In this document: in pieces, positions 10,365 through 20,885 of the stretch
How the letters are laid out: the number at the start of each line of letters is the position of its first letter
How positions within the stretch are numbered: the first letter of the stretch is position 1
DNA from: Argyresthia goedartella
Taxonomy: Eukaryota > Arthropoda > Insecta > Lepidoptera > Argyresthiidae
Reading direction: 5' to 3'
NCBI GenBank assembly: GCA_949825045.1
Contig: OX463807.1
Span: 38,956,749 to 39,020,748 of the forward strand
Length of the DNA: 64,000 nucleotides
The notes under the pieces: model-generated
The model's database searches: none
What the model saw: the letters and a program-made list of their open reading frames with translations, nothing else
Told to the model about the DNA's origin: nothing
Made by a program: the position numbers and the translations under genes

Positions 10365-12305
10365 TTAAATATGACGATCAGTCACCAGCAATTCAACTAC
10401 CTGTCCCCCCTTGGAGAGCAGAAGTGGGTGACGAGCCGAATACGACAGATTCGCATTGCGCAATCTTCCTCCTACCCGAAGTAACCCGGTCGAATCAACA
10501 AAGGGGTTGAGACGCGCGACGGCTCCCTTCAATTTCGAACGTCCACTTCGTATAATCTCCAATTCTGCCCCAAACTTCGAGGACTGTACCAACCGGACCA
10601 AATTCAATAGCGACTCGTTTCGCTCTGCCGGAGTCAGAATAGGGTTCAACGTTCGCTGATCGCGAGGAGTACGACAATTTCGAGCGAATCTCCTAATCCA
10701 AGTGGACACGTTTATCAACTTGTCAAGTGAGCTATACCGGTCCAGCAGAAACCCGGCGTCAGGGTCCTCAGCCTTCTGGGTAACATGCACGGCCGCTCTG
10801 GGGCCATGATCCGAAGATACTACTACATGGCTGTGGGGCCAGTCCGATTCTCTCTTGGCAAGCCAGGGTGGTCCCCACCACAAATGGTGTCTAGCGAGTT
10901 CAGGAGCCCGACATCCCCTGGATGCACAATCAGACGGGTTCAATTCTCCTGGTACATGTCTCCAGGTCAGTGGGACCTCAGACGACACAATCTGGGAGAC
11001 ACGGTTCGCAACAAAAACCTCTAAGTTATGGACCGAAGCCTTCAGCCAGCACAAAACAATCTGGCTGTCCGTCCACGCGTACACCGTATCCTCCAAAACC
11101 ACTGACCCACGCAACACTGTTAGAGTGTGAATCAAAAGTTTGGTCAAAAGAGCAGCCCCGGACAGTTCCAGTTTTGGAATCGTCATCCTTGTCCGAATAG
11201 GTGCTACCTTGCTTTTTGCCAAAACCAAACGCACGTCGACCTCCTCGGTGGAGGTGACGGTTCGCAAATAAACCGCTGCCGCAAACCCTCGTTCAGAGGC
11301 ATCACAAAACCCGTGAAGGGTTGCCCTGTAATCCCCAGAAGGGACCAATTTCCTCGGCAGCGATACATTATTTATGTCCGATAGCGAGGTGAACATTCGC
11401 GTCCAATCAGTCAACAAATCACCTGAGAGGTGGGTGTCCCAGGTCAACTGAGCCGCCCATAGCCTTTGCATAAAACATTTGAGAGCAAAGGTGACTGGAG
11501 AAATCCATCCATTCGGGTCGAACGTTCTCGCAATCGTTGACAGTACTGACCGCTTCGTCCAGGCCTTCGGTGTTTCTAAAACCACCCGATAGGTAAACTC
11601 ATCATGGACGGGCCGGTACTGAATTCCAAGCACTGACAACATGTTAGGGTTGTCAGGATCCTCAAAAACGTGCGGGTCTTGTTGAAACTCATCTGGGAGA
11701 CCAGCCATCAACTCAGGGGAGTTGGACATCCACTTGCGTAGTTCATAGCCGCCTCGTTCCAGCAATTGAATGAGCTCGTCACGTCGGTCCAGAGCTTCCT
11801 CTACACTGGCTGCCCCTGTGCAGACGTCATCGACGTACAAATCTTGCTCCAGGATAGCGGCGGCTCTAGGATAGCTCACACGGTCACGCAACGCCAACTC
11901 CCGCAGGGTACGCATCGCCAAATACGGGCTAGACCGTAACCCATACGTGTTCGTGTTTAACTCATAGACCTTGACTGGCTCGGCCGTGGACTCACGCCAC
12001 AGTATCAACTGATACCTTCTGTCAGCTGGATGAATTACCGTTTGCCTAAACATCATCCGAATGTATGCGACAAATACAATCTGGTGCCTCCGAAAGCTCG
12101 TGAGAATATCCGAAATATCACGACTCAACTTGGGTCCCGAATGTAGACACTGATTCAGGGACATCCCGTTCGAGGTAGGTGCTGACCCATCAAAAACAAC
12201 TCGAATCTTGCCGGTAGGGGTTCGTAGGACGGCATGGTGTGGAAGGAAACAATGATCCTCAGATCTCCAGTCCACACCCGATACCGACATGTGTCCTAAC
12301 GACTC
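10365..12305 (-). pseudogene. pol: BEL A pol: reverse transcriptase, RNase H, integrase N-part
   Basis: About 640 residues in the same frame as the preceding piece. RT shows PHHAVLRTP, RVVFDGSAP and the catalytic YVDDV box (residues 152-155 from the ATG at 12290). At 12063-12065 the codon for the first catalytic Asp reads TAC (Tyr); copy B keeps Asp. RNase H begins at LHGFCDASERGFAA. The zinc-binding part of integrase follows, with LRVGGRLRNANL. A TAA at 10365-10367 ends it; copy B is open there. Confidence 0.88.
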
Positions 12306-12725
12306 CTACTCCCTCATGAAATCAACATATTTTTGTTTAAATACGGCGTCCCTTGTCATCCTACGCTCCATCGACATCAATCTCGTCTCAGCCATCTTCC
12401 TAGATTCTCCTAGTGGCGGTCGATCGGCCCTGAAAGGCAGTCGAGTTACAAAACGACCAGAACGAAGGCGACCAGTACTATTCTGGTAAAACAACTCGCA
12501 CTCTTCTTCGTCTGCGTCGACTCGACGAACGGTGGGAGGTTCCTCTATCTCCCAGAAATGTTGGATAACGTCTGACAACGCTGAGCCAATAAGTATGCCA
12601 TCTGACTCGGCAGGCCTAACCATTGGCAATGTCGGACCCATGATCACGTGACCAAACTTAGTATCCACAGCAATAAACCCGTCCGGCTGAAGAACTCGCC
12701 GATCCGACAACAGAACTAACCTAAC
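12306..12725 (-). pseudogene. pol: BEL A pol, protease-RT linker
   Basis: The pol frame opens just after a stop at 12726-12728 and encodes the region between protease and reverse transcriptase, with FWEIEEPPTVRR and RLPFRADRPPLG. It is the peptidase-A17-like segment found in BEL/Pao pol. It is interrupted by a TAG at 12306-12308 where copy B has a sense codon. Downstream pol continues in the same frame. Confidence 0.8.
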
Positions 12726-13171
12726 CTACCCAGAACGTCTGCTCCCAGTAGCAGGTCGACCGGGGCTGGAGTGTCAAAATCGGGATCCGCCAACTTGAGT
12801 CCTGATGTCAGGAATCGAACGGCCGGATTCAACTTCACCAAGGGGTGTCTGCCCATGACATGCGTCATTACTAAAGCTTGCACGGATGTTTTTGTCAAAA
12901 TGTCATAACGTGGAGAGAACGTGATCACCGATTGACCAACTACATTCGTAACCGTAACATTCCCCACGCCCCGTATTGATTTATTATACCTATTTACCTT
13001 GAGGCCCAACCATTTTGCTAAATCATTCGATACAATGCAGCCCTGAGCTCCAGAATCTAATAGGGCGCGAACGTATGTTGGGTTGCCCGCCAAATCCCAA
13101 ACAAGCACAGAGGCGATCGGTAACACCACCGTCTCCGGTTGGGGGGCAACCAATGGTTGGGCCGCAAATTC
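12716..13171 (-). CDS. pro: BEL A aspartic protease
   Basis: This frame continues directly from gag beyond the amber codon at 13172-13174 and has no ATG of its own near its start. It reads a retroviral-type aspartic protease (DUF1758/A16-like) with the active-site motif ALLDSGAQGCIVS and a later PVDLLLGADVLG block. It would cut the gag-pol polyprotein. It ends at a TAG (12716-12718), after which the reverse transcriptase lies in the -1 frame. The two frames overlap for about a dozen bases containing a short direct repeat. Both features are identical in copy B. Confidence 0.85.
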   Translation of the reverse strand, partial: EFAAQPLVAPQPETVVLPIASVLVWDLAGNPTYVRALLDSGAQGCIVSNDLAKWLGLKVNRYNKSIRGVGNVTVTNVVGQSVITFSPRYDILTKTSVQALVMTHVMGRHPLVKLNPAVRFLTSGLKLADPDFDTPAPVDLLLGADVLGRLG

Positions 13172-14977
13172 CTAGCGAGGACCCCCGGGGCCCCACTGTG
13201 CCTGTAACCGATCAGGTATGCAGCTATACGCCAGAGGGTCCCATTGTACAAATGGCCCACGCGCCGGTTCCATTCCCAACCTACGATTCCCCGTAAAGGG
13301 GGGTGGGCGTGAATTCAACCGTGGCCGCTCCATGAGCGGGGGGGACATCACATGTGACCGACGGGGACAAGGCGACGAGCGGGGCGACAACTGAGGCGGC
13401 GTCCGAACCGCACCCGCATAGCTCGAAGGTGTCCCATGCCACCCGCCCGTTACGGCCTGCTCAACACACCCAATGTCCCGCTGGGTCGGATTCTGAGTCG
13501 CAACCGAAAACTCAGGGCCCCCCATGTAATGGTCCTGAGTGCGGCCCTGCACCCTGGTACTGCCCTGTGCACGTGGGGACGTTGGCCCCTGAGTTGCGCT
13601 CCGAGTCGCAAACGAATTCTCAGGGCCCCATGCCGTGTCACCCTGGGTACGGCCCTGTGGACGTGGGGACGTTGGCCCCTGAGTTGCGCTCCGAGTCGCA
13701 AACGAATTCTCAGGGCCCCATGCCGTGTCACCCTGGATACGGTCCTGTGGAGGCTGTTGGCCGGACCGGTTCATGCACAACAGATTGTTGTGGGCCCCAC
13801 CACAATATCCGCACATTTTTGTGCGCGTGCAGTCCCTAGCCATGTGTGGCCCGAGGCACAGGAAACACCAGCTCCGCTGCTTGGCCATCCGGCGCCGTCC
13901 CTGAACCCTAAGTTCCCCGAACTTATTGCAATTGGCCACAGCATGGCCAATCTGCCTACAACATGGGCAGGTCTCACCATGTGGGGTCAATTTGCTCACA
14001 GTCCCATACGACTGCCGGTTGGTGCGGTCCTTCCTCGTCGGAGGGCCCCTACTCACAGCGCTCCCGGCAGCTCTCTGTGGCTCCGAAGGATGGGTGACCG
14101 TCAACCCCAAATTCTCTGCCCGTCGAGCCTCCTCTTCCAAGAATCCGACCAAGTCGGAGAAGGCGGGCAGGTCCTCGGCCGACCTCCCGTGAGACTGTTC
14201 GAAACGAGTCTGCACGTCAGCGGGTAGGCGGGAAAGTACAATGTACAACAGTAGGTACGACCATTCACCAACCGGAAGTCCAAGATTCTCTAGAGCCGTG
14301 GTGACGGACAACAATGGGTTCAAAACCTCCGTCTGTATGGCCCCGACCTTGTTCACAACCGGGATACTAAACAAACGGTTCAGTTGGGCATCGGCCAACC
14401 TCCGTTTGTTATGGTAACGTCTGACCAACAATTGTCTGGCCGTTTCATAGTTACCCATCGTAACTGTCAAATGAGCGACCAGCTCCCTAGGCTCACCCCT
14501 CAATGCTGCCACCAGCTGAGCCATCTTGACAGACTTGGTAATGTCCGATCGCATGTGCACCAAACTGTCGAACAGATTGATGAAGCTCATCCATTCACCG
14601 GACACGCCGTCAAAAGTAGGCATAGTTATGGCAGGTAACCTGGACCCCGAACCCTGAAGCGGCAGAGGTGCTTCAATGTCACCACCATGGCTGGACTCGC
14701 GCTGTCTACGTATGTCCGCAGCCTTCTGCGTGATAGCAGCTGCCATCTCCATACATTGGTCGACATCCCCTATCAACCGTGACAGCCTGTCAGGTGCGCA
14801 ACCATCAACTGATTCCGCCTGCGCGGACAATTCGAGCACCCTATTGTAACGTTCCTTAACGTCCATAGACCGCTCCAATACCACATCATGCCTATCTAAA
14901 CGGTCTATCAGACCGTGTGCGGAGGAAAACCATCTGAGTTCCTTAGAAACACCCTTCTGGATTTCAGATAACGACAT
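13172..14977 (-). CDS. gag: BEL A gag polyprotein
   Basis: Capsid/nucleocapsid protein of about 602 residues. I chose the ATG at 14977 (MSLSEIQKG) because copy B starts there; an in-frame ATG at 15046 would add 23 residues. The N-terminal half is the helical gag region typical of BEL elements (DUF1759-like), around MPTFDGVSGEWMSF. Three cysteine clusters follow (CPCCRQIGHAVANC, CFLCLGPHMARDC, CGYCGG...C), forming nucleic-acid-binding zinc knuckles. The tail is rich in Pro, Gly and Arg with a 30-residue tandem repeat. It ends at an amber codon, 13172-13174, after which the same frame continues into protease. Confidence 0.9.
   Translation of the reverse strand: MSLSEIQKGVSKELRWFSSAHGLIDRLDRHDVVLERSMDVKERYNRVLELSAQAESVDGCAPDRLSRLIGDVDQCMEMAAAITQKAADIRRQRESSHGGDIEAPLPLQGSGSRLPAITMPTFDGVSGEWMSFINLFDSLVHMRSDITKSVKMAQLVAALRGEPRELVAHLTVTMGNYETARQLLVRRYHNKRRLADAQLNRLFSIPVVNKVGAIQTEVLNPLLSVTTALENLGLPVGEWSYLLLYIVLSRLPADVQTRFEQSHGRSAEDLPAFSDLVGFLEEEARRAENLGLTVTHPSEPQRAAGSAVSRGPPTRKDRTNRQSYGTVSKLTPHGETCPCCRQIGHAVANCNKFGELRVQGRRRMAKQRSWCFLCLGPHMARDCTRTKMCGYCGGAHNNLLCMNRSGQQPPQDRIQGDTAWGPENSFATRSATQGPTSPRPQGRTQGDTAWGPENSFATRSATQGPTSPRAQGSTRVQGRTQDHYMGGPEFSVATQNPTQRDIGCVEQAVTGGWHGTPSSYAGAVRTPPQLSPRSSPCPRRSHVMSPPLMERPRLNSRPPPFTGNRRLGMEPARGPFVQWDPLAYSCIPDRLQAQWGPGGPR
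13581..13770 (-). repeat. Tandem repeat in BEL A gag tail
   Basis: A 90-bp unit (30 residues, containing GPENSFATRSATQGPTSPR) is repeated. Landmark GTTGGCCCCT recurs at 13581 and 13671. Copy B has a 108-bp period at the same place. Confidence 0.8.
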
Positions 14978-15516
14978 GATCGGAACGATACTTACTAACA
15001 ATTTGCAGTAACTCAATTTTATTGGACCCTCCAGTCTACAACCCAAACGAGGGAATCCTAAACCACAACTTAAACAATGTTGTTTTCCTTAAACAATAGG
15101 AACCGAGTTTTATATCTATATAAATTCTGTAAATACAATTTAGTTTCCCTTTATCATTATAACACACACAGATAGTCAATATTAGTTCAAGTTATAAATT
15201 GCTATAAACTGAAAACAATGTAATAGCCTGCTATCAATAGATGTAACTACCTATGTTAACCAAAACATTCATTCAATAGCATTACTAGACCACTAATAGA
15301 TTGACTAACTGGTACTTCAATGCAATTTTCAATTCAATATCTGTCTGTCTACTACCAGCAATAGACTTATAGCTTACAATACTACCAATCTATGTGGATA
15401 TAGGAACAACCAAGTTACTTAACCGCCTATACCTACAGATTGATAGTCCCAAATCGGGCCTTCCTGGAGCCCTTGACGGCTGCAAATCTCAGGAAGCCAC
15501 GCTCTAGCTACCCAAT
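14978..15516 (-). other. BEL A untranslated leader and primer-binding region
   Basis: Sequence between the 5' LTR and the gag ATG. Reading leftward from the LTR, the first bases are ATTGGGTAGCTAGAGCG. Copy B has TTTTGGTAGCTAGAGCG in the same place, the expected site for a tRNA primer. The tRNA is not identified. Confidence 0.55.
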
Positions 15517-16059
15517 TGTTCAGGCTTCTCAGCACCTGATGACCTCGTAGGGGCCCATCAGCTACGAGGTAGCGTAACGATCAGTTGCCAAGAAGTGTGA
15601 ACGTCGGCGATTCACCGAGCTGAAGTTAATTGGGGTCGATCTAACCTGGTCTGTGCTTCGGTCCCGTCAACCTCCTGTCTCTCTGCAAGGCCCGGGTGCA
15701 CCCTAGGCTCTTCTTGGTAGACAGGTTCTTCAGCCAACCAGGTATGACTGGCGGGCCAGTTTCAATGAGCACAGTGTTCCAACACAGGTTATGTTACGTG
15801 GTAAAAACAATCGGGCACGAAAATGCGAACTTTATCTGGTTCGAGAAACAATAACACACTCAGCTATATTAACAATCCTGAGGGAACCCGAATACATTCC
15901 AGATGGCCTGCGATTTAATTTCAATACCCTAACCAAAACGCGTTTACATTGCGAGGGCTTTCGTCTGTCAGTTGTCAAAACTGCTAGGTTGGCAGCTAAC
16001 GTCAAATTCAAAATGGCCGTTCAGAAACCATCGATCGAATATCGATTTGGAATCGAACA
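15517..16059 (-). repeat. BEL A 5' LTR
   Basis: 543 bp, the partner of 8698-9240. On the element strand it would drive transcription leftward into gag. Confidence 0.95.
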
Positions 16060-16086
16060 GTTATACTATATAATATATAGTATAAC
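16060..16086. repeat. 27-bp palindrome at BEL A insertion site
   Basis: GTTATACTATATA and its inverse form perfect 13-bp arms around one central base. The target duplication GTTAT is the palindrome's first five bases. Confidence 0.75.
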
Positions 16087-17065
16087 CAAACTAATAGATA
16101 TATAGTATATATCTATGGCGGGGATAGGCGGGGTCAGTCAACTCAGTGGAAAGCAGTGGCTGAAATCGAGCTGTTTTAAATCTGTTTCAACTTTCAGATG
16201 AGCCTCCGGGACTATTGCATACGCTGAACATAGTTCCTTTGATTCAAGGGTTTTGTTAACAAATCAATAAATAATCAAACGATGGAGTGGTGATATTCTA
16301 CAAGGAAAACCTACTCGTCACCATTGAAGAGCCACACCTTGCCGAATGATGTTGTCTTATTCTCAAATATAACAAAGACACGGCAGTTATCGCCATTTAC
16401 CGCCCAAACCGCAAACGATCTGCACCCGTAGAAAGCCGACCTCGCGGGGGGTGTTGACGCGGGAAAGTGACAGAAAGGGACAGAGCTATGCGCTATGTGT
16501 AGCTCTGTCTCTCTTTTTTCGCGACAAAAATCCCCCTGCGCTCGGCATGCTATGGTGATAAAAAGCCTAGCTGTCATGGCGGCGTAAATGCAACAAATGC
16601 ATCGCGTATTTCAACCTTAAGCCAGTAATAGAGTGCAACCCTAGAAAAACTCCAATGTACTGAGGTTGTCCCTGCGCGAGCGAGAATTTTTTCTTTGAAA
16701 TTTGTCTCTCGACCAATCACTGTGATATAGGTACCATAGAGATAGTAGATTATTCCTCTGTTTCTTGTTCAGTGTTACCAGCAAAAAATTGTATGGGGTT
16801 CGCACAGGATCAATATTTCCAGATGGCGGCTTCCGGCTAGGGCGTTCGTATGGGAGGTGCGTTAGTGCGAGTCAGTTTTATATAACCTGTCATCGTAGGA
16901 AGATTAAATTGATTTAACAATAGTCAAAATTTATTAAATACGCCAGCCTTAAATCGGTTTAGCACGTTAAACCGTATTAGCGAATGTTGTGAAAGTGGAC
17001 CTTATTCCTATTCAGTGATTAGTAATTCTTCTTTTCTAAATAGTTTTTTCACTGTTTGTCCTCAG
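16087..17065. other. Non-coding flank upstream of host exon
   Basis: No coding sequence is recognised. A GACAGAGCTA/TAGCTCTGTC inverted repeat lies at 16479-16509. From about 17041 a pyrimidine-rich tract ends in CTCAG at 17065, the splice acceptor of the first visible exon. Confidence 0.4.
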
Positions 17066-17181
17066 ATGTTCGGAATGCTGAACGTGCCCCGCACCTCAGG
17101 CAAGATTCTCCGGTTCCCCGGGCCTTCGAGGGCGAGGGGCGGCGGCGGCGCCACCTTCATGGTGCCTCCCCAACGGGACAA
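17066..17181 (+). CDS. Host gene, first visible exon
   Basis: The acceptor TGTTTGTCCTCAG precedes ATGTTCGGAATG, and the donor GTAAGT follows at 17182. The exon encodes MFGMLNVPRTSGKILRF and then a Gly/Arg/Pro-rich stretch ending PPQRD plus two bases. Because an acceptor precedes the ATG, this is either an internal exon or the first coding exon after a spliced 5' UTR. GC content is far above the surrounding introns. It ends in phase 2 and joins the exon at 19163 in frame. The protein is not recognised. Confidence 0.75.
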
Positions 17182-17552
17182 GTAAGTAATCCTTAATACT
17201 ATTAAGTATTCTGTGGTACAGCCCTGTGTGGTCTGCGCGAACATAGTTATCCTTCGATTGAAGATTCATGATTCATGTATTTGCTTCTGAAATAGGTTAA
17301 CACATCAGTTGTTATTAATACTATTAGTTCCTTGTAGGAAATTATAAAACGAACGAATAAATACTAGTTGAACGAATGACCATGAGCAGCGGAATAAATT
17401 ACTGATTTGCGTGACTAAATTACTGATTGGATTAGCTACCGCTTATTGACTAAATAAAGACTGTCTGGGCGAAGTGATGGGGCAGGTTAGGTGAAGGATA
17501 TAGGGGGTGAGCGAAGAGATGCCCCTAAGATCTAAGAGCTAAAAAATCAACG

Positions 17553-17854
17553 CTTCGTCGAATTACGAAAACCAACCAACGAATTAATGTATTTTTTGGT
17601 GTGTTTCATGAAAATATAGGTAATATTCGACATTCAATTCAATACTACGCTTTAAAATATGACAACTCCTTTTTGTTACACCCTGTAGGTAGATATATGG
17701 ATCTCCAAACTATAGGAATGTTCACGTATGCATGTTTAAAAGTGTTGACTTTTGTTATATTTTTATTTACATTTGAATACCAAATATTATCTATATTTTC
17801 ATCAAAAACACCAAAACATACCATTCGTTGGTTAGTTTTCGAAGTTCGATGAAG
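17553..17854. mobile_element. Palindromic MITE in host intron 1
   Basis: About 300 bp whose ends are imperfect inverted repeats of roughly 85 bp. The left end starts CTTCGTCGAATTACGAAAAC and the reverse complement of the right end starts CTTCATCGAACTTCGAAAAC. Both continue through ACCAACGAAT, TTTTGGTGT and ATGAAAATATAG. It carries no transposase. The plus-strand frame at 17601-17852 is an accident of the repeat. Confidence 0.65.
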
Positions 17855-19162
17855 TTTCGCAGACTTTGTTATGTGCTCTAATGAAAGCTAATTAAATGTG
17901 TTACCAACATTTTTTAATCACTTTTATCATAGGCCAAGCCATTTTCTAATATTTTGACCCACACGGGAGCGAAACTTAAAATTTACAAATTTATGGGAAA
18001 ATGGATTTTCTTCGAAGGCCCGTAGCTTAATCCCTTTAGGGTTTATAAAGCTGCAGTTTGCAGCTGCAATTTAATTAACTTCTTAGAGTATTAAGTATAG
18101 TTTTCAAAAAACGCACAGTGGATGAATTTTAGAACAAAAACTGAAAAAGTCCAAATTTCGCAGTTTGAGGCGTGCGAGCGAAATTTGGGTACAACACTAC
18201 CCTAACTGGCCCAACACAACAAAAAAACTGAAAAACCAGAACGACTACATCATACTTTGCGATTTTAATGTTACAATTAGCTAGTCCTCTAAATCATATC
18301 TATAAATGAAAAGATTAAAACATCCCCGACACGATGAGTCTAAAATTTGGCTGACTTGTATTTTATTGTAAGCTGATAACTTTCGCACCACTGAAGCGAT
18401 CTTATCATACCATCACCACTGAACTATCACAGGAAAGTACGACTTACAAAAAACCGCATTAAAATCCGTCTACCCGCTTTGAGCGCTAGAGTGTCACAAA
18501 CAGTTACATATTCAAAGACAAAAACAGACACTTTTATCACCCCTCTTTTTCGTCGAGCATTAAAAAGCCTGCTCTCATTAAGGCTGATTATTAAACCATT
18601 CTGACGATCCTTTATTTTAATCAAAAGGCTAGCCATTTAATTAATCGCTGGTACTCAATGAAGGCTATAATTTAAGTGCCTCAATTAACCAAATAGCTGC
18701 GACATTTGTATCGACGACTGCCAAAGATATAACTTCCACGATAAGTATCGCAACAGTTTGTCACTCGATAAAAAAGTAAAATTAATTTATCATGCCTTCG
18801 AAGTAAACATGGGCATACATAAAGAAATACATCTTTATGAAATACATTAATATGTCTAGAGGATAAAGGGTCGATCCCAAATTAGGCAGGGTCTGTCCTC
18901 GTCCTTGGATACTATTGGTTATATTTGGAATTAAATAGACCTACAAGACAGTTTATTAATATCTAAATTCAAATTACTAATTCTATAATTATTTTGTAAA
19001 CAAAGTTATGTCATTGGACGGTACAAAACCTTTGACTTTCACGTTCATATTTTATTTTTTGTACTGGCGTCTCCTTTGTTTACGAAATAATTATAGGATT
19101 ATTAATTTGAGTGTATAAGACAGGGCCATAAGGTGACGAAGGCCTCATTGTGTGCCCCGCAG
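17855..19162. other. Host intron 1, remainder
   Basis: AT-rich sequence without recognised genes. The last bases, TGTGTGCCCCGCAG, form the acceptor of the next exon. Confidence 0.45.
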
Positions 19163-19270
19163 GTTCGAGGACCTGAAGAAGCTGATCCGCCAGGAGCATC
19201 TGCGTGAGCTGCAGAGGAAGTACGAGACCGAACAGGAGCAGGAGCTGAAGGAATTGGCTACAGGGAGGAA
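19163..19270 (+). CDS. Host gene, second visible exon
   Basis: A 108-bp exon between CCCGCAG and GTAAGT. In the frame set by the previous exon it reads KFEDLKKLIRQEHLRELQ, followed by RKYETEQEQELKELATGR, and ends in phase 2. This is a strongly charged segment likely to form a single helix or coiled coil. The other two frames contain stops when joined to exon 1. No domain family is recognised. Confidence 0.8.
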
Positions 19271-19865
19271 GTAAGTTGATTAAATACCTCACCTACTTCC
19301 TTGTAGGAAGGCAACGTAAACAAACTTGTCTTGACTTGACAAGTTGTCACATTTCCGGCAAAATTGAAAATCACTAGCATGACAAATATCCCCGACACTA
19401 AAAGCGCACTAACCGCGAGCACAGTGATTATTTTCGAATTTATTCGTGTTGCTTCCGTTTGTTTAAATTATTTTACTCAAACAAAGCTAGTAATGTGCTC
19501 ATTATTTTGACAACCTTCTTTGAGCAAAATCGACATTGCTGCTCTACTTGGAGGAGCCAGAAAAGGTGCCGGCAATTTCCTGTGAAAATCCATTACTGTC
19601 GTGTTTTAGCGACCGGCAATTTCCTGTCAAATTCCATGATTGTTTCGTAAATGGTAAAAAATGGTAGCGCAAAAAGGCTTTATTCAGAATTTGGTTATGT
19701 GTGACAAAAAAAGAGCGGGAGGTCTTGTTGTCATTAAAAAAGGTACTGCAAAAAGGCTTTATCAGAATTTGTTTATGTGTGAAAAAAAAACTCACTCTCA
19801 ATTTTATAATAAGCTGGTTTTATTGAATTACTCGCATTATTTGAGTAAAGTACTATACAAGCCTT
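19271..19865. other. Intron 2 start with short duplicated segments
   Basis: Two pairs of direct repeats are seen. GGCAATTTCCTGT occurs at about 19570 and 19615. GCAAAAAGGCTTTAT...GAATTTG occurs at about 19670 and 19749. No gene is present. Confidence 0.5.
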
Positions 19866-20088
19866 GGTCCGCAATGACTGCACTGCTGGCCACACTATGA
19901 AGGCCTTGAGCTTAGCTTAGCTACGCTCTCGGCCTATGAGCTTGGTCACCATTGCAGCCTTTGATGTCCGCGCTATGAACTTGTCCATCAAAGGCTGCAA
20001 AGCTGTTCGTGCTGTGTAGGCCTTGAGCTGCGCTGTGCTGCGCTTTCGGCCACCAACAGTGCGACCAGCAACGCAGTCATTACAGACC
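19866..20088. mobile_element. Foldback element
   Basis: The outer arms GGTCCGCAATGACTGCACTG (19866 on) and the inverse at 20063-20088 match at about 21 of 26 positions. The inner arms GCAGCCTTTGATG (19954-19966) and CATCAAAGGCTGC (19986-19998) match perfectly around a 19-base loop. Segments between also pair in part. It is GC-richer than the intron and carries no gene. A MITE or foldback transposon is likely. Confidence 0.55.
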
Positions 20089-20337
20089 GCGACAGTAATT
20101 AGGTCATTAATTAGGTCTTACCTGGTATGTATGTAGATGTAGACTTGCAGTCTTCAATGTTGAACCTCTTGAGGGTGTCCAATGAACTTATCTTGGTTCA
20201 ATTTGATTCCATCCTTTGTATAAGCCACATCTATTCCAATCAGACGTTTTGGTCTTCCCTGATTCTTCAGTTCGAACTTCTTGTTTAGCAGATTCTTAAT
20301 CTCTTTAAGTTTCTTAGGACACGAGTAGGCAATGAAT

Positions 20338-20455
20338 GAATTAATTAATACTTTATTGCACAAAACAAACATACAGAGATATACAAAGAAAGATATGTAC
20401 AAGAGGCGCGCTTATCTCTATAAAAGAGATTTCTACCAGCAAACCCAGAAGGCAA
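20338..20455 (-). repeat. LINE 3' tail inserted in copia RT
   Basis: Starts ACTTTATTGCACAAAAC and runs to CCAGCAAACCC on the plus strand. It is the inverse of the CR1-like tail also seen at 1197, 3274 and 43630. It interrupts the copia RT frame. Confidence 0.65.
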
Positions 20456-20885
20456 TCAGCAAGTCGTTGACATATACGGCGAGGATTATCTTTACTCCTC
20501 CTGTCGCCAGAATGTAAACACATGGATCATAGCTTGAAGCTATAAAACCTAGAGCTTTCAGTTCTGTGATGAAATTCTTGAACCACTGAATCCCTGCCTG
20601 CTTGAGTCCGTATAATGCTGTCCTTGATGCCGATGGATCCATGATTGTTGATGATGCGCACATTCCCTCTTCCTTCGATTTGGCTTGTATGATGATTTGA
20701 TGCCAACTTTAGGGTGCCTTTCTCGGGTTTCAGATTTGAATAAATTGTTTTATCTCCACACATATGCGATGAACAGTCGCTGTCTAGACACCAAACTTTT
20801 TCTAAAGTGGCCGATGCTGCGCTGCTCAGGCAGATGTTGCTCGTCTCAACCGATTTTCCTTAGGTATATTCTTACCCCAACATGC

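Larger units (their letters stand above)
8698..16059 (-). mobile_element. BEL/Pao LTR retrotransposon, copy A
   Basis: A near full-length 7.36-kb element. It has identical-length LTRs with TGTT...AACA termini and a perfect 5-bp target duplication, GTTAT, at 8693-8697 and 16060-16064. Genes on the minus strand follow the BEL/Pao order gag, protease, reverse transcriptase, RNase H, integrase, with no env. The LTRs differ from each other at about four visible sites, so the insertion is recent. It is damaged by two in-frame stops in pol and a changed RT catalytic residue. Copy B at 47759-55144 belongs to the same family. Confidence 0.95.

Noticed and set aside
12716..12730. Telomere-like GGTTA repeat
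   Set aside because: Only two to three units inside the BEL pro-pol overlap, present identically in copy B; it is coding sequence, not telomeric DNA.
13354..14227. Long plus-strand open frames opposite BEL gag (also 52412-53303)
   Set aside because: They are shadows of the GC-rich, repeat-bearing gag gene on the minus strand and lack any domain.
17601..17852. 83-codon frame in intron 1
   Set aside because: Lies wholly within the palindromic MITE.
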